NCBI GenBank assembly: GCA_964019135.1
Contig: OZ025257.1
Location: forward strand, 42,673,798 to 42,737,797
Source: Arenicola marina
Taxonomy: Eukaryota; Annelida; Polychaeta; Arenicolidae
DNA: 64,000 nt
Reading direction: 5' to 3'
The position numbers and the translations under genes were made by a program. Shown here piece after piece: positions 36,459-49,020 of the stretch; position 1 is the first letter of the stretch, and each line of letters opens with the position of its first letter. The notes below the pieces were generated by a model. That model was not told where the DNA came from and made no database searches. It saw nothing but the letters and a program-made list of their open reading frames with translations.

Positions 36459-37051
36459 GGTCGAGAGCGGGTGGCGCCTGGCGGATTTTTTCAGAACTAA
36501 ATTCAATTTTTTTTTTTAATTTTTAGGATTAAATGGCAACCAATATCAATCTATGTCACATCAAATAATATTTCCTCCACCAAATTTGCATGTATTTGAT
36601 GTATTACAAGCAAATACCAAGATATTTAGTGATTGCACATATGTGCCGAAAGGCACAATTGTGACAATTCGTCCTTTTTGGCCTATTTTATAGCCTATTT
36701 TGGTTACAAAAGAGCTCATAGAACAAAAGTTAGTTCAGTAACATATCGTTTTTTTGTTATTTTTGTATTCACCATGACGCTAGGCTTCAGCAGGCAGTTT
36801 TTTGTGGAAGTCTGTCGACCAGTTTTTATAGGGGATTTTAAAACATGGAGAAAAAAACACATTTATAGGATTTTCCCATTGACCGCCATGTTAAAGCCAA
36901 TTTGACAAAAATGCCCAAAACTTTTTTTTTAGTGAAGTGACATATATTTTTTATTACATTTTCAGGTAGATCCATACATGATACTTATCTAGAGAAAAAA
37001 TTTAAAAAATCTGTCGACGAATTTTTTTTGACCCCCCACCCGCTCTCGACC
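36459..37051. mobile_element. TTAA-flanked MITE (piggyBac-like insertion site)
   Basis: The left end is GGTCGAGAGCGGGTGG and the right end its exact reverse complement. Both are flanked by TTAA (36455-36458 and 37052-37055), the target duplication typical of piggyBac elements. The interior is A/T-rich with long T runs and has no transposase-like frame, so the 593-bp element is non-autonomous. The terminal bases are not the usual CCY of piggyBac, so the family assignment rests on TTAA alone. Confidence 0.75.
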
Positions 37052-37114
37052 TTAAGAAGAACTGTCACGAGGAAGGCTGTGCCATAATAATCTCTGTAAG
37101 ACGCTTATGTCAAT

Positions 37115-40100
37115 TGTTGTATCACCCCTCAGTTAGTCCCCCACCCCTCTTCAGATCACCCCTCATTTAGTCCCCACCCTCTTCAGAACAGCCCTCAGTT
37201 AGTCCCCCACCCCTCTTCAGAACACCCCTCAGTTAGTCCCCCACCCCTCTTCAGATTACCCCTCAGTTAGTCCCCCACCCCTCTTCAGATCACCCCTCAG
37301 TTAGTCCCCCACCCCTCTTCAGATCACCCCTCAGTTAGTCCCCCACCCCTCTTCAGATCACCCCTCAGTTAGTCCCCTACCCCTCTTCAGATCACCCCTC
37401 AGTTAGTCCCCACCCCTCTTCAGATCACCCCTCTTCAGAACACCCCTCTTCAGATCACCCCTCAGTTAGTCCCCACCCCTCTTCAGATCACCCCTCAGTT
37501 AATCCCCCACCCCTCTTCAGATCACCCCTCAGTTAATCCCCCACCCCTCTTCAGATCACCCCTCAGATAGTCCCCCACCCCTCTTCAGATCACCCCTCAG
37601 TTAGTCCCCACCCCTCTTCAGAGCACCCCTCTACAGAACACCCCTCAGGTAGTCCCCCACCCCTCGTCAGAACACCCCTCTTCAGATCACCCCTCAGTTA
37701 GTCCCCACCCCTCTTCAGATCACCCCTCAGTTAATCCCCCACCCCTCTTCAGATCACCCCTCAGTTAGTCCCCCACCCCTCTTCAGATCACCCCTCAGTT
37801 AATCCCCTACCCCTCTTCAGATCACCCCTCAGTTAGTCCCCCACCCCTCTTCAGATCACCCCTCAGTTAGTCCCCCACCCCTCTTCAGAGCACCCCTCTA
37901 CAGAACACCCCTCAGGTAGTCCCCCACCCCTCTTCAGAACACCCCTCTTCAGATCACCCCTCAGTTAGTCCCCACCCCTCTTCAGATCACCCCTCAGTTA
38001 GTCCCCCACCCCTCTTCAGATCACCCCTCAGTTAGTCCCCCACCCCTCTTCAGATCACCCCTCAGTTAGTCCCCACCCCTCTTCAGATCACCCCTCAGTT
38101 AGTCCCCCACCCCTCTTCAGATCACCCCTCAGTTAGTCCCCCACCCCTCTTCAGATCACCCCTCAGTTAATCCCCCACCCCTCTTCAGAGCACCCCTCTA
38201 CAGAACACCCCTCAGGTAGTCCCCCACCCCTCTTCAGAACACCCCTCTTCAGATCACCCCTCAGTTAGTCCCCACCCCTCTTCAGATCACCCCTCAGTTA
38301 GTCCCCCACCCCTCTTCAGATCACCCCTCAGTTAGTCCCCACCCCTCTTCAGATCACCCCTCAGTTAATCCCCCACCCCTCTTCAGATCACCCCTCAGTT
38401 AATCCCCCACCCCTCTTCAGATCACCCCTCAGTTAGTCCCCCACCCCTCTTCAGATCACCTCTCAGTTAGTCCCCATCCCTCTTCAGAGCACCCCTCTAC
38501 AGAACACCCCTCAGGTAGTCCCCCACCCCTCTTCAGAACACCCCTCATCAGATCACCCCTCAGTTAGTCCCCCACCCCTCTTCAGAACAGCCCTCAGTTA
38601 GTCCCCACCCCTCTTCAGATCACCCCTCAGTTAATCCCCCACCCCTCTTCAGATCACCCCTCAGTTAGTCCCCCACCCCTCTTCAGATCACCCCTCAGTT
38701 AGTCCCCACCCCTCTTCAGAGCACCCCTCTACAGAACACCCCTCAGGTAGTCCCCCACCCCTCTTCAGAACACCCCTCATCAGATCACCCCTCAGTTAGT
38801 CCCCCACCCCTCTTCAGAACACCCCTCATCAGATCACCCCTCAGTTAGTCCCCCACCCCTCTTCAGAACACCCCTCAGTTAGTCCCCCACCCCTCTTCAG
38901 ATCACCCCTCAGTTAATCCCCCACCCCTCTTCAGATCACCCCTCAGTTAGTCCCCTACCCCTCTTCAGATCACCCCTCAGTTAATCCCCTACCCCTCTTC
39001 AGAACAGCCCTCAGTTAGTCCCCCACCCCTCTTCAGATCACCCCTCAGTTAGTCCCCCACCCCTCTTTAGAACAGCCCTCAGTTAGTCCCCCACCCCTCT
39101 ACAGATCACCCCTCAGTTAGTCCCCCACCCCTCTTCAGATCACCCCTCAGTTAGTCCCCCACCCCTCTTCAGAACACCCCTCAGTTAGTCCCCCACCCCT
39201 CTTCAGATCACCCCTCAGTTAGTCCCCCACCCCTCTTCAGAACACCCCTCAGTTAGTCCCCCACCCCTCTTCAGATCACCCCTCAGTTAATCCCCCACCC
39301 CTCTTCAGATCACCCCTCAGTTAGTCCCCTACCCCTCTTCAGAACACCCCTCATCAGATCACCCCTCAGTTAGTCCCCCACCCCTCTTCAGAACACCCCT
39401 CAGTTAGTCCCCCACCCCTCTTCAGATCACCCCTCAGTTAGTCCCCCACCCCTCTTCAGATCACCCCTCAGTTAATCCCCCACCCCTCTTCAGATCACCC
39501 CTCAGTTAGTCCCCCACCCCTCTTCAGATCACCCCTCAGTTAGTCCCCCACCCCTCTTCAGATCACCCCTCAGTTAGTCCCCACCCCTCTTCAGAGCACC
39601 CCTCTACAGAACACCCCTCAGGTAGTCCCCCACCCCTCTTCAGAACACCCCTCATCAGATCACCCCTCAGTTAGTCCCCCACCCCTCTTCAGATCACCCC
39701 TCAGTTAGTCCCCCACCCCTCTTCAGATCACCCCTCAGTTAATCCCCCACCCCTCTTCAGATCACCCCTCAGTTAGTCCCCCACCCCTCTTCAGAGCACC
39801 CCTCTACAGAACACCCCTCAGGTAGTCCCCCACCCCTCTTCAGAACACCCCTCATCAGATCACCCCTCAGTTAGTCCCCCACCCCTCTTCAGATCACCCC
39901 TCAGTTAGTCCCCCACCCCTCTTCAGATCACCCCTCAGTTAATCCCCCACCCCTCTACAGAACACCCCTCAGGTAGTCCCCCACCCCTCTTCAGAACACC
40001 CCTCATCAGATCACCCCTCAGTTAGTCCCCCACCCCTCTTCAGAACACCCCTCATCAGATCACCCCTCAGTTAGTCCCCCACCCCTCTTCAGAACACCCC

Positions 40101-41895
40101 TCAGTTAGTCCCCCACCCCTCTTCAGATCACCCCTCAGTTAATCCCCCACCCCTCTTCAGATCACCCCTCAGTTAGTCCCCTACTCCTCTTCAGATCACC
40201 CCTCAGTTAATCCCCTACCCCTCTTCAGAACAGCCCTCAGTTAGTCCCCCACCCCTCTTCAGATCACCCCTCAGTTAGTCCCCCACCCCTCTTCAGAACA
40301 GCCCTCAGTTAGTCCCCCACCCCTCTACAGATCACCCCTCAGTTAGTCCCCCACCCCTCTTCAGATCACCCCTCAGTTAGTCCCCCACCCCTCTTCAGAA
40401 CACCCCTCAGTTAGTCCCCCACCCCTCTTCAGATCACCCCTCAGTTAGTCCCCCACCCCTCTTCAGAACACCCCTCAGTTAGTCCCCCACCCCTCTTCAG
40501 ATCACCCCTCAGTTAATCCCCCACCCCTCTTCAGATCACCCCTCAGTTAGTCCCCTACCCCTCTTCAGAACACCCCTCATCAGATCACCCCTCAGTTAGT
40601 CCCCCACCCCTCTTCAGAACACCCCTCAGTTAGTCCCCCACCCCTCTTCAGATCACCCCTCAGTTAGTCCCCCACCCCTCTTCAGATCACCCCTCAGTTA
40701 ATCCCCCACCCCTCTTCAGATCACCCCTCAGTTAGTCCCCCACCCCTCTTCAGATCACCCCTCAGTTAGTCCCCCACCCCTCTTCAGATCACCCCTCAGT
40801 TAGTCCCCACCCCTCTTCAGAGCACCCCTCTACAGAACACCCCTCAGGTAGTCCCCCACCCCTCTTCAGAACACCCCTCATCAGATCACCCCTCAGTTAG
40901 TCCCCCACCCCTCTTCAGATCACCCCTCAGTTAGTCCCCCACCCCTCTTCAGATCACCCCTCAGTTAATCCCCCACCCCTCTTCAGATCACCCCTCAGTT
41001 AGTCCCCCACCCCTCTTCAGATCACCCCTCAGTTAGTCCCCACCCCTCTTCAGATCACCCCTCAGTTAATCCCCCACCCCTCTTCAGATCACCCCTCAGT
41101 TAGTCCCCCACCCCTCTTCAGAACACCCCTCAGTTAGTCCCCCACCCCTCTTCAGATCACCCCTCAGTTAATCCCCCACCCCTCTTCAGATCACCCCTCA
41201 GGTAGTCCCCCACCCCTCTTCAGAACACCCCTCATCAGATCACCCCTCAGTTAGTCCCCCACCCCTCTACAGAACACCCCTCAGTTAGTCCCCCACCCCT
41301 CTTCAGATTACCTCTCAGTTAGTCCCCCACCCCTCTTCAGATCACCCCTCAGTTAGTCCCCCACCCCTCTTCAGATCACCCCTCAGTTAGTCCCCCACCC
41401 CTCTTCAGATCACCCCTCAGTTAGTCCCCCACCCTCTTCAGATCACCCCTCAGTTAGTCCCCCACCCCTCTTCAGAGCACCCCTCAGTTAGTCCCCCACC
41501 CCTCTTCAGATCACCCCTCCGTTAGTCCCCCACCCCTCTTCAGATCACCCCTCAGTTAGTCCCCCACCCTCTTCAGATCACCCCTCAGTTAGTCCCCCAC
41601 CCCTCTTCAGATCACCCCTCAGTTAGTCCCCCACCCTCTTCAGAACACCCCTCAGTTAGTCCCCCACCCCTCTTCAGATCACCCCTAAGTTAGTCCCCAC
41701 CCCTCTACAGAACACCCCTCAGGTAGTCCCCCACCCCTCTTCAGAACACCCCTCATCAGATCACCCCTCAGTTAGTCCCCCACCCCTCTTCAGAACAGCC
41801 CTCAGTTAGTCCCCCACCCCTCTTCAGAACACCCCTCAGTTAGTCCCCTCACCATCTTCAGAACACCCCTCAGTTAGTCCCCTCGCCATCTTCAG
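37115..41895. repeat. 34-bp satellite array (about 140 copies)
   Basis: The monomer is 34 bp: cccctcagttagtcccccac plus ccctcttcagatca, with gaacac, gagcac and catcag variants. A compound variant (cttcagagcacccctctaca, then caggtagt) recurs at about 37616, 37882, 38186, 38485, 38718, 39591, 39790 and 40818. This shows repeated amplification of multi-unit blocks. A 1-base change in C-run length is common. Confidence 0.98.
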
Positions 41896-44800
41896 AGCAC
41901 CCTCAGTTAGTGCCCTTGCCATCGTCAGAGCACCCTCAGTTAGTGCCCTTGCCATCGTCAGAGCACCCTCAGCTAGTGCCCTGGCCATCGTCAGAGCACC
42001 CTCAGTTAGTGCCCTCGCCATCGTCCGAGCACCCTCAGTTAGTGCCCTCGCCATCGTCAGAGCACCCTCAGTTAGTGCCCTCGCCATCGTCAGAGCACCC
42101 TCAGTTATTCCCCTTGCCATCGTCAGAGCACCCTCAGCTAGTGCCCTCGCCATCGTCAGAGCACCCTCAGTTATTCCCCTTGCCATCGTCAGAGCACCCT
42201 CAGTTAGTGCCCTCGCCATCGTCAGAGCACCCTCAGTTAGTGCCCTCGCCATCGTCAGAGCACCCTCAGTTAGTGCCCTTGCCATCGTCAGAGCACCCTC
42301 AGTTAGTGCCCTGGCCATCGTCAGAGCACCCTCAGTTAGTGCCCTCGCCATCGTAAGAGCACCCTCAGTTAGTGCCCTGGCCATCGTCAGAGCACCCTCA
42401 GTTATTCCCCTTGCCATGGTCAGAGCACCCTCAGTTAGTGCCCTTGCCATCGTCAGAGCACCCTCAGTTAGTGCCCTTGCCATCGTCAGAGCACCCTAAG
42501 TTAGTGCCCTGGCCATCGTCAGAGCACCCTCAGTTAGTGCCCTCGCCATCGTCAGAGCACCCTCAGTTAGTGCCCTCGCCATCGTCAGAGCACCCTCAGT
42601 TAGTGCCCTCGCCATCGTCAGAGCACCCTCAGTTAGTGCCCTCGCCATTGTCAGAGCACCCTAAGTTAGTGCCCTCGCCATCGTCAGAGCACCCTCAGTT
42701 ATTCTCCTTGCCATCGTCAGAGCACCCTCAGTTAGTGCCATGGCCATCGTCAGAGCACCCTCAGTTAGTGCCCTGGCCATCGTCAGAGCACCCTCAGTTA
42801 GTGCCCTCGCCATCGTCAGAGCACCCTCAGTAGTCCCCTCGCCATCGTCAGAGCACCCTCAGTTAGTGCCCTCGCCATCGTCAGAGCACCCTAAGTTATT
42901 GCACTCGCCATCGTCAGAGCACCCTCAGTTATACCCCTTGCCATCGTCAGAGCACCCTCAGTTAGTGCCCTCGCCATCGTCAGAGCACCCTCAGTTAGTG
43001 CCCTCGCCATCGTCAGAGCACCCTCACTTAGTGCCCTCGCCATCGTCAGAGCACCCTCAGTTAGTGCCCTCGCCATCGTCAGAGCACCCTCAGTTAGTGC
43101 CCTCGCCATCGTCAGAGCACCCTCAGCTATTCCCCTTGCCATCGTCAGAGCACCCTCAGTTAGTGCCCTGGCCATCGTCAGAGCACCCTCAGTTAGTGCC
43201 CTCGCCATCGTCAGAGCACCCTCGGTTAGTGCATGGGCCATCGTCAGAACACCCCTCAGTTAGTCCCCTCGCCATCTTCAGAGCACCCTCAGTTAGTGCC
43301 CTTGCCATCGTCAGAGCACCCTCAGTTAGTGCCCTTGCCATCGTCAGAGCACCCTCAGATAGTGCCCTGGCCATCGTCAGAGCACCCTCAGTTAGTGCCC
43401 TCGCCATCGTCAGAGCACCCTCAGTTAGTGCCCTCGCCATCGTCAGAGCACCCTCAGTTAGCGCCCTCGTCATCGTCAGAGCACCCTCAGTTATTCCCCT
43501 TGCCATCGTCAGAGCACCCTCAGTTATTGCCCTCGCCATCGTCAGAGCACCCTCAGTTATTCCCCTTGCCATCGTCAGAGCACCCTCAGTTATTCCCCTT
43601 CCCTTCGTCAGAGCACCCTCAGTTAGTGCCCTCGCCATCGTCAGAGCACCCTCAGTTAGTGCCCTCGCCATCGTCAGAGCACCCTCAGTTATTCCCCTCG
43701 CCATCGTCAGAGCACCCTCATTTAGTGCCCTCGCCATCGTCAGAGCACCCTCAGTTAGTGCCCTCGCCATCGTCAGAGCACCCTCAGTTAGTGCCCTCGC
43801 CATCGTCAGAGCACCCTCAGTTAGTGCCCTCGCCATTGTCAGAGCACCCTAAGTTAGTGCCCTCGCCATCGTCAGAGCACCCTCAGTTATTCTCCTTGCC
43901 ATCGTCAGAGCACCCTCAGTTAGTGCCCTGGCCATCGTCAGAGCACCCTCAGTTAGTGCCCTCGCCATCGTCAGAGCACCCTCAGTTAGTGCCCTGGCCA
44001 CCGTCAGAGCACCCTCAGTTATTCCTCTTGCCATCGTCAGAGCACCCTCAGTTAGTCCCTTTGCCATCGTCAGAGCACCCTCAGTTAGTGCCCTGGCCAT
44101 CGTCCGAGCACCCTCAGTTAGTGCCCTGGCCATCGTCAGAGCACCCTCAGTTATTCCCCTTGCCATCGTCAGAGCCCCCTCAGTTAGTGCAATGGCCATC
44201 GTCAGAGCACCCTCAGTTATTCCCCTTGCCATCGTCAGAGCACCCTCAGTTAGTGCCCTCGCCATCGTCAGAGCACCCTCAGCTAGTGCCCTCGCCATCG
44301 TCAGAGCACCCTCAGTTATTCCCCTTGCCATTGTCAGAGCACCCTCAGTTAGTGCCCTCGCCATCGTCAGAGCACCCTCAGTTAGTGCCCTCGCCATCGT
44401 CAGAGCACCCTCAGTTAGTGCCCTCGCCATCGTCAGAGCACCCTCAGTTAGTGCCCTCGCCATCGTCAGAGCACCCTCAGTTAGTGCCCTCGCCATCGTC
44501 AGAGCACCCTCAGTTAGTGCCCTGGCCATCGTCAGAGCACCCTCAGTTAGTGCCCTGGCCATCGTCAGAGCACCCTCAGTTAGTGCCCTCGCCATCGTCA
44601 GAGCACCCTCAGTTAGTGCCCTGGCCATCGTCAGAGCACCCTCAGTTATTCCCCTTGCCATGGTCAGAGCACCCTCAGTTAGTCCCCTTGCCATCGTCAG
44701 AGCACCCTCATTTAGTGCCCTGGCCATCGTCAGAGCACCCTCATTTAGTGCCCTGGCCATCCTCAGAGCACCCTCAGTTAGTGCCCTGGCCATCGTCAGA

Positions 44801-46677
44801 GCACCCTCAGTTATTCCCCTTGCCATCGTCAGAGCACCCACAGTTAGTGCCCTGGCCATCGTCAGAGCACCCTCAGTTAGTCCCCTCGCCATCGTCAGAG
44901 CACCCTCAGTTAGTGCCCTCGCCATCGTCAGAGCACCCTCAGTTATTCCCCTTCCCATCGTCAGAGCACCCTCAGTTAGTGCCCTCGCCATCGTCAGAGC
45001 ACCCTCAGTTAGTGCCCTCGCCATCGTCAGAGCACCTTCAGTTATTCCCCTTGCTATCGTCAGAGCACCCTCAGTTAGTGCCCTCGCCATCGTCAGAGCA
45101 CCCTCAGTTAGTCCCTTCGCCATCGTCAGAGCACCATCAGTTAGTGCCCTCGCCATCGTCAGAGCACCCTAAGTTATTGCACTCGCCATCGTCAGAGCAC
45201 CCTCAGTTATTCCCCTTGCCATCGTCAGAGCACCCTCAGTTAGTGCCCTCGCCATCGTCAGAGCACCCTCAGTTAGTGCCCTCGCCATCGTCAGAGCACC
45301 CTCAGTTAGTGCCCTCGCCATCGTCAGAGCACCCTCAGTTAGTGCCCTCGCCATCGTCAGAGCACCCTGAGCTATTCCCCTTGCCATCGTCAGAGCACCC
45401 TCAGTTAGTGCCCTGGCCATCGTCAGAGCACCCTCAGTTAGTGCCCTCGCTATCGTCAGAGCACCCTCAGTTAGTGCCCTGGCCATCGTCAGAGCACCCT
45501 CAGTTATTCCCCTTGCCATCGTCAGAGCACCCTCAGTTAGTCCCCTTGCCATCGTCAGAGCACCCTCAGTTAGTGCCCTGGCCATCGTCAGAGCACCCTC
45601 ATTTAGTGCCCTGGCCGTCGTCAGAGCACCCTCAGTTAGTGCCCTGGCCATCGTCAGAGCACCCTCAGTTAGTGCCCTGGCCATCGTCAGAGCACCCTCA
45701 GTTAGTGCCCTGGCCATCGTCAGAGCACCCTCAGTTAGTGCCCTGGCCATCGTCAGATCACCCTCAGTTATTCCCCTTTCCATCGTCAGAGCACCCTCAG
45801 TTAGTGCCCTGGCCATCGTCAGAGCACCCTCAGTTATTCCCCTTGCCATCGTCCGAGCACCCTCAGTTAGTGCCCTGGCCATCGTCAGAGCACCCTCAGT
45901 TAGTCCCCTCGCCATCGTCAGAGCACCCTCAGTTAGTGCCCTGGCCATCGTCAGAGCACCCTCAGTTATTCCCCTTGCCATCGTCAGAGCACCCTCAGTT
46001 AGTGCCCTCGCCATCGTCAGAGCACCCTCAGTTAGTCCCCTCGCCATCGTCAGAGCACCCTCAGTTATTCCCCTTGCCATCGTCAGAGCACCCTCAGTTA
46101 TTCCCCTTGCCATCGTCAGAGCACCCTCAGTTAGTGCCCTGGCCATCGTCAGAGCACCCTCAGTTAGTGCCCTGGCCATCGTCAGAGCACCCTCAGTTAG
46201 TGCCCTGGCCATCGTCAGAGCACCCTCAGTTATTCTCCTTGCCATCGTCAGAGCACCCTCAGTTAGTGCCCTGGCCATCGTCCGAGCACCCTCAGTTATT
46301 CCCCTTGCCATCGTCAGAGCACCCTCAGTTATTCCCCTTGCCATCGTCAGAGCACCCTCAGTTAGTGCCCTGGCCATCGTCAGAGCACCCTCAGTTAGTG
46401 CCCTGGCCATCGTCAGAGCACCCTCAGTTATTCCCCTTGCCATCGTCAGAGCACCCTCAGTTAGTGCCCTCGCCATCGTCAGAGCACCCTCAGTTATTCC
46501 CCTTGACATCGTCAGAGCACCCTCAGTTAGTGCCCTCGCCATCGTCAGAGCACCCTCAGTTATTGCCCTCGCCATCGTCAGAGCACCCTCAGTTATTCCC
46601 CTTGCCATCGTCAGAGCACCCTCAGTGAGTGCCCTCGCCATCGTCAGAGCACCCTCAGTTAGTGCCCTCGCCATCGT
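41896..46677. repeat. 33-bp satellite array nested in the 34-bp array (about 145 copies)
   Basis: The monomer is 33 bp: tcagttagtgccctcgccat plus cgtcagagcaccc. It shares tcagttagt and tcagagcaccc with the 34-bp array and is bordered by it on both sides. With a period of eleven codons and no stop in several frames, long open frames appear: plus strand 43233-46628 (1,131 codons, PSPSSEHPQLV repeats) and minus strand up to 501 codons (MARALTEGALT repeats). Both strands are open and nothing else supports a protein. Confidence 0.98.
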
Positions 46678-46815
46678 CAGAACACCCCTCAGTTAGTCCC
46701 CCACCCCTCTTCAGATCACCCCTCAGTTAGTCCCCCACCCCTCTTCAGAACACCCCTCAGTTAGTCCCCCACCCCTCTTCAGATCACCCCTCTTGAGATC
46801 ACCCCTCTTGAGAAC
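46678..46815. repeat. Right flank of 34-bp array
   Basis: After the 33-bp array the sequence returns to three to four copies of the 34-bp type (tcagttagtcccccacccct), then decays. Confidence 0.9.
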
Positions 46816-46937
46816 ACTTCATCGTCAGAGCACCCCTCACTAGGCTACTGTTTGTGATGGTTGAGATGATTTATGATGCACTGTTAGCGGTGATATATAA
46901 CACAGCGACTGAGCCTGATATGGATTCCAGAGAGTCA

Positions 46938-47690
46938 CTAACCTCGCTTCGTGGACAAGTCGTACCCATGCCGGCTGCCCGCCGTGCATACTAACCTCGC
47001 TTCGTGGACAAGCCGTACCCATGCCGGCTGCCCGCCGTGCATACTAACCTCGCTTTGTGGACAAGTCGTACCCATGCCCACAGCCCGCCGTACATACTAA
47101 CCTCGCTTCGTGGACAAGTCGTACCCATGCCGGCAGCCCGCCGTGCATACTAACCTCGCTTCGTGGACAAGTCGTACCCATGCCGGCAGCCCGCCTTGCA
47201 TACTAACCTCGCTTCGTGGACAAGTCGTACCCATGCCCGCAGCCCGCCGTGCATACTAACCTCACTTCGTGGACAAGTCGTACCCATGCCGGCACCCCGC
47301 CGTGCATACTAACCTCGCTTCGTGGACAAGTCGTACCCATGCCGGCTGCCCGCCGTGCATACTAACCTCGCTTCGTGGACAAGTCGTACCCATGCCCGCA
47401 GCCCGCCGTGCATACTAACCTCACTTCGTGGACAAGTCGTACCCATGCCGGCACCCCGCCGTGCATACTAACCTCGCTTCGTGGACAAGTCGTACCCATG
47501 CCGGCAGCCCGCCTTGCATACTAACCTCGCTTCGTGGACAAGTCGTACCCATGCCCGCAGCCCGCCGTGCATACTAACCTCACTTCGTGGACAAGTCGTA
47601 CCCATGCCGGCACCCCGCCGTGCATACTAACCTCGCTTCGTGGACAAGTCGTACCCATGCCGGCTGCCCGCCGTGCACTCGCTGCTACAC
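46938..47690. repeat. 53-bp minisatellite (about 14 copies)
   Basis: The monomer is 53 bp: cctcgcttcgtggacaagtc, gtacccatgcc, ggcagcccgccgtgcatac. Copies differ at a few fixed positions (gctgccc, cagcccg, caccccg) in a repeating order, suggesting a multi-unit period. Confidence 0.96.
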
Positions 47691-47751
47691 CGACTGCGCT
47701 CCCAATGAGGCAGGTCCTTTCAGGGTGCTTATTGTTTCTACATACAGGCCT

Positions 47752-47838
47752 AAGGTGGGGCTAACGTGGGGCTAACATGGGCCTAACGCGGGGCTAACAT
47801 GGGCCTAACGCGGGGCTAACATGGGCCTAACGCGGGGC
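47752..47838. repeat. 22-bp tandem repeat (about 4 copies)
   Basis: Units of gggctaacatgggcctaacg are repeated every 22 bp directly after the 53-bp array. Confidence 0.85.
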
Positions 47839-48408
47839 CCATCTGCTTTTCTAGCGGCGAGGAGACTGGGCCAAGCCACCACATGCAGCCAGCCAGCTTT
47901 GCTTAACAAACATACACCAAAGGTAAACAAAACAAAATTGAGTTTTGGTTGCATTACGACGTTTCTTGTCTTAAGAGATTGTTTCTCGACCATCTGGAGC
48001 TAATGGCTGATCTATAGCACCGTGGTCGTATCTAGGGGGCCGTCTCCACCGACCCATTACCCCGTCCCCCCACGCACCACACCCTCTTGCATCATTACGG
48101 GGCCTCCAGCCTTCGTGTGCTTCAGAAGGGACGGGCCATTGGTATCCAGAGGGTTGGGGTGGGTGGGGGGGGGGGGGAGGGGGGGGGGGAGGGGGGCTAT
48201 GGTCTCTTGGTGGTTCGACGAGGGGAATTTGTTGAGGGGGTCATTAGGAGGTCAAATTTGTTTGCGATGGAAAAACAATTTTTGTATCTGCAAAATATAT
48301 TGTAGTGTGAGATATAGTATGAGAGCATGATTTTGGTTAAGCAAAACAGGCAAACAAAGGAAATTCAAAACAAAATTCGGAGTTTTTTCACCAACAAACC
48401 CCATAACC

Positions 48409-48439
<31 letters not shown>

Positions 48440-49020
48440 CTGCCTGAATATCAAGGTTCGTCTCTAATCGAGTTTATCTGTCTTGGGATGAGTGTAGAGC
48501 TGCTACGATCGGTCTGTGCTTTGCTTTTTGTCTAGCTGAAGGGCCGAATAAAAATAATATGTCGGGGGGAGGGGGTATTGTGAGAGATAGGCATACTGAT
48601 AGACCAGTCTCTAGGTCGGCGGGGGGGAGGGGTTGTGAGAAATAGGCATATTGATAAACCAGTCTCTATGTCGGGGGGCCTTTATTCGGGGACGGGGACG
48701 GGGGCGGGGGAGAGCAGTCTAGTACTACGTGTGCGGGTCTCTGGATAGCATAGTCCGAGTGGGTGAGATTCCTACAGCTGTCTGCATATCGGCAGGTATC
48801 TGGTGAGCGAGCAGAATGCTGAAGTCGGTAAAATGAAGTCGTTGGAGCGAAAAGAAGACGTGTGGCTACGGCGTGAAGCGACGTAACAGATGTTCCATGC
48901 CATCTCAGGGGGACTTATTGCACCAGGGACCGACACTATCAGCCCGCCATCTCTAAAATCGCCGGCGTGAAGATAAGGGCTGACACTGCAGACCGCAGTG
49001 CGACCCACATGTCCACGTGG
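47839..49020. other. Unique spacer with poly-G/poly-C tracts
   Basis: Long G and C tracts lie at 48165-48195 and 48407-48425. A twofold repeat of about 57 bp (aggcatactgatagaccagt and a near copy) spans 48560-48672. No gene was recognised. Confidence 0.5.

Noticed and set aside
43233-46628. 1,131-codon frame with 11-residue PSPSSEHPQLV repeats as a repetitive surface or mucin-like protein
   Set aside because: The repeat length is a multiple of three and the opposite strand is equally open. There is no signal peptide or unique flanking domain, and the array merges with a non-coding 34-bp relative.
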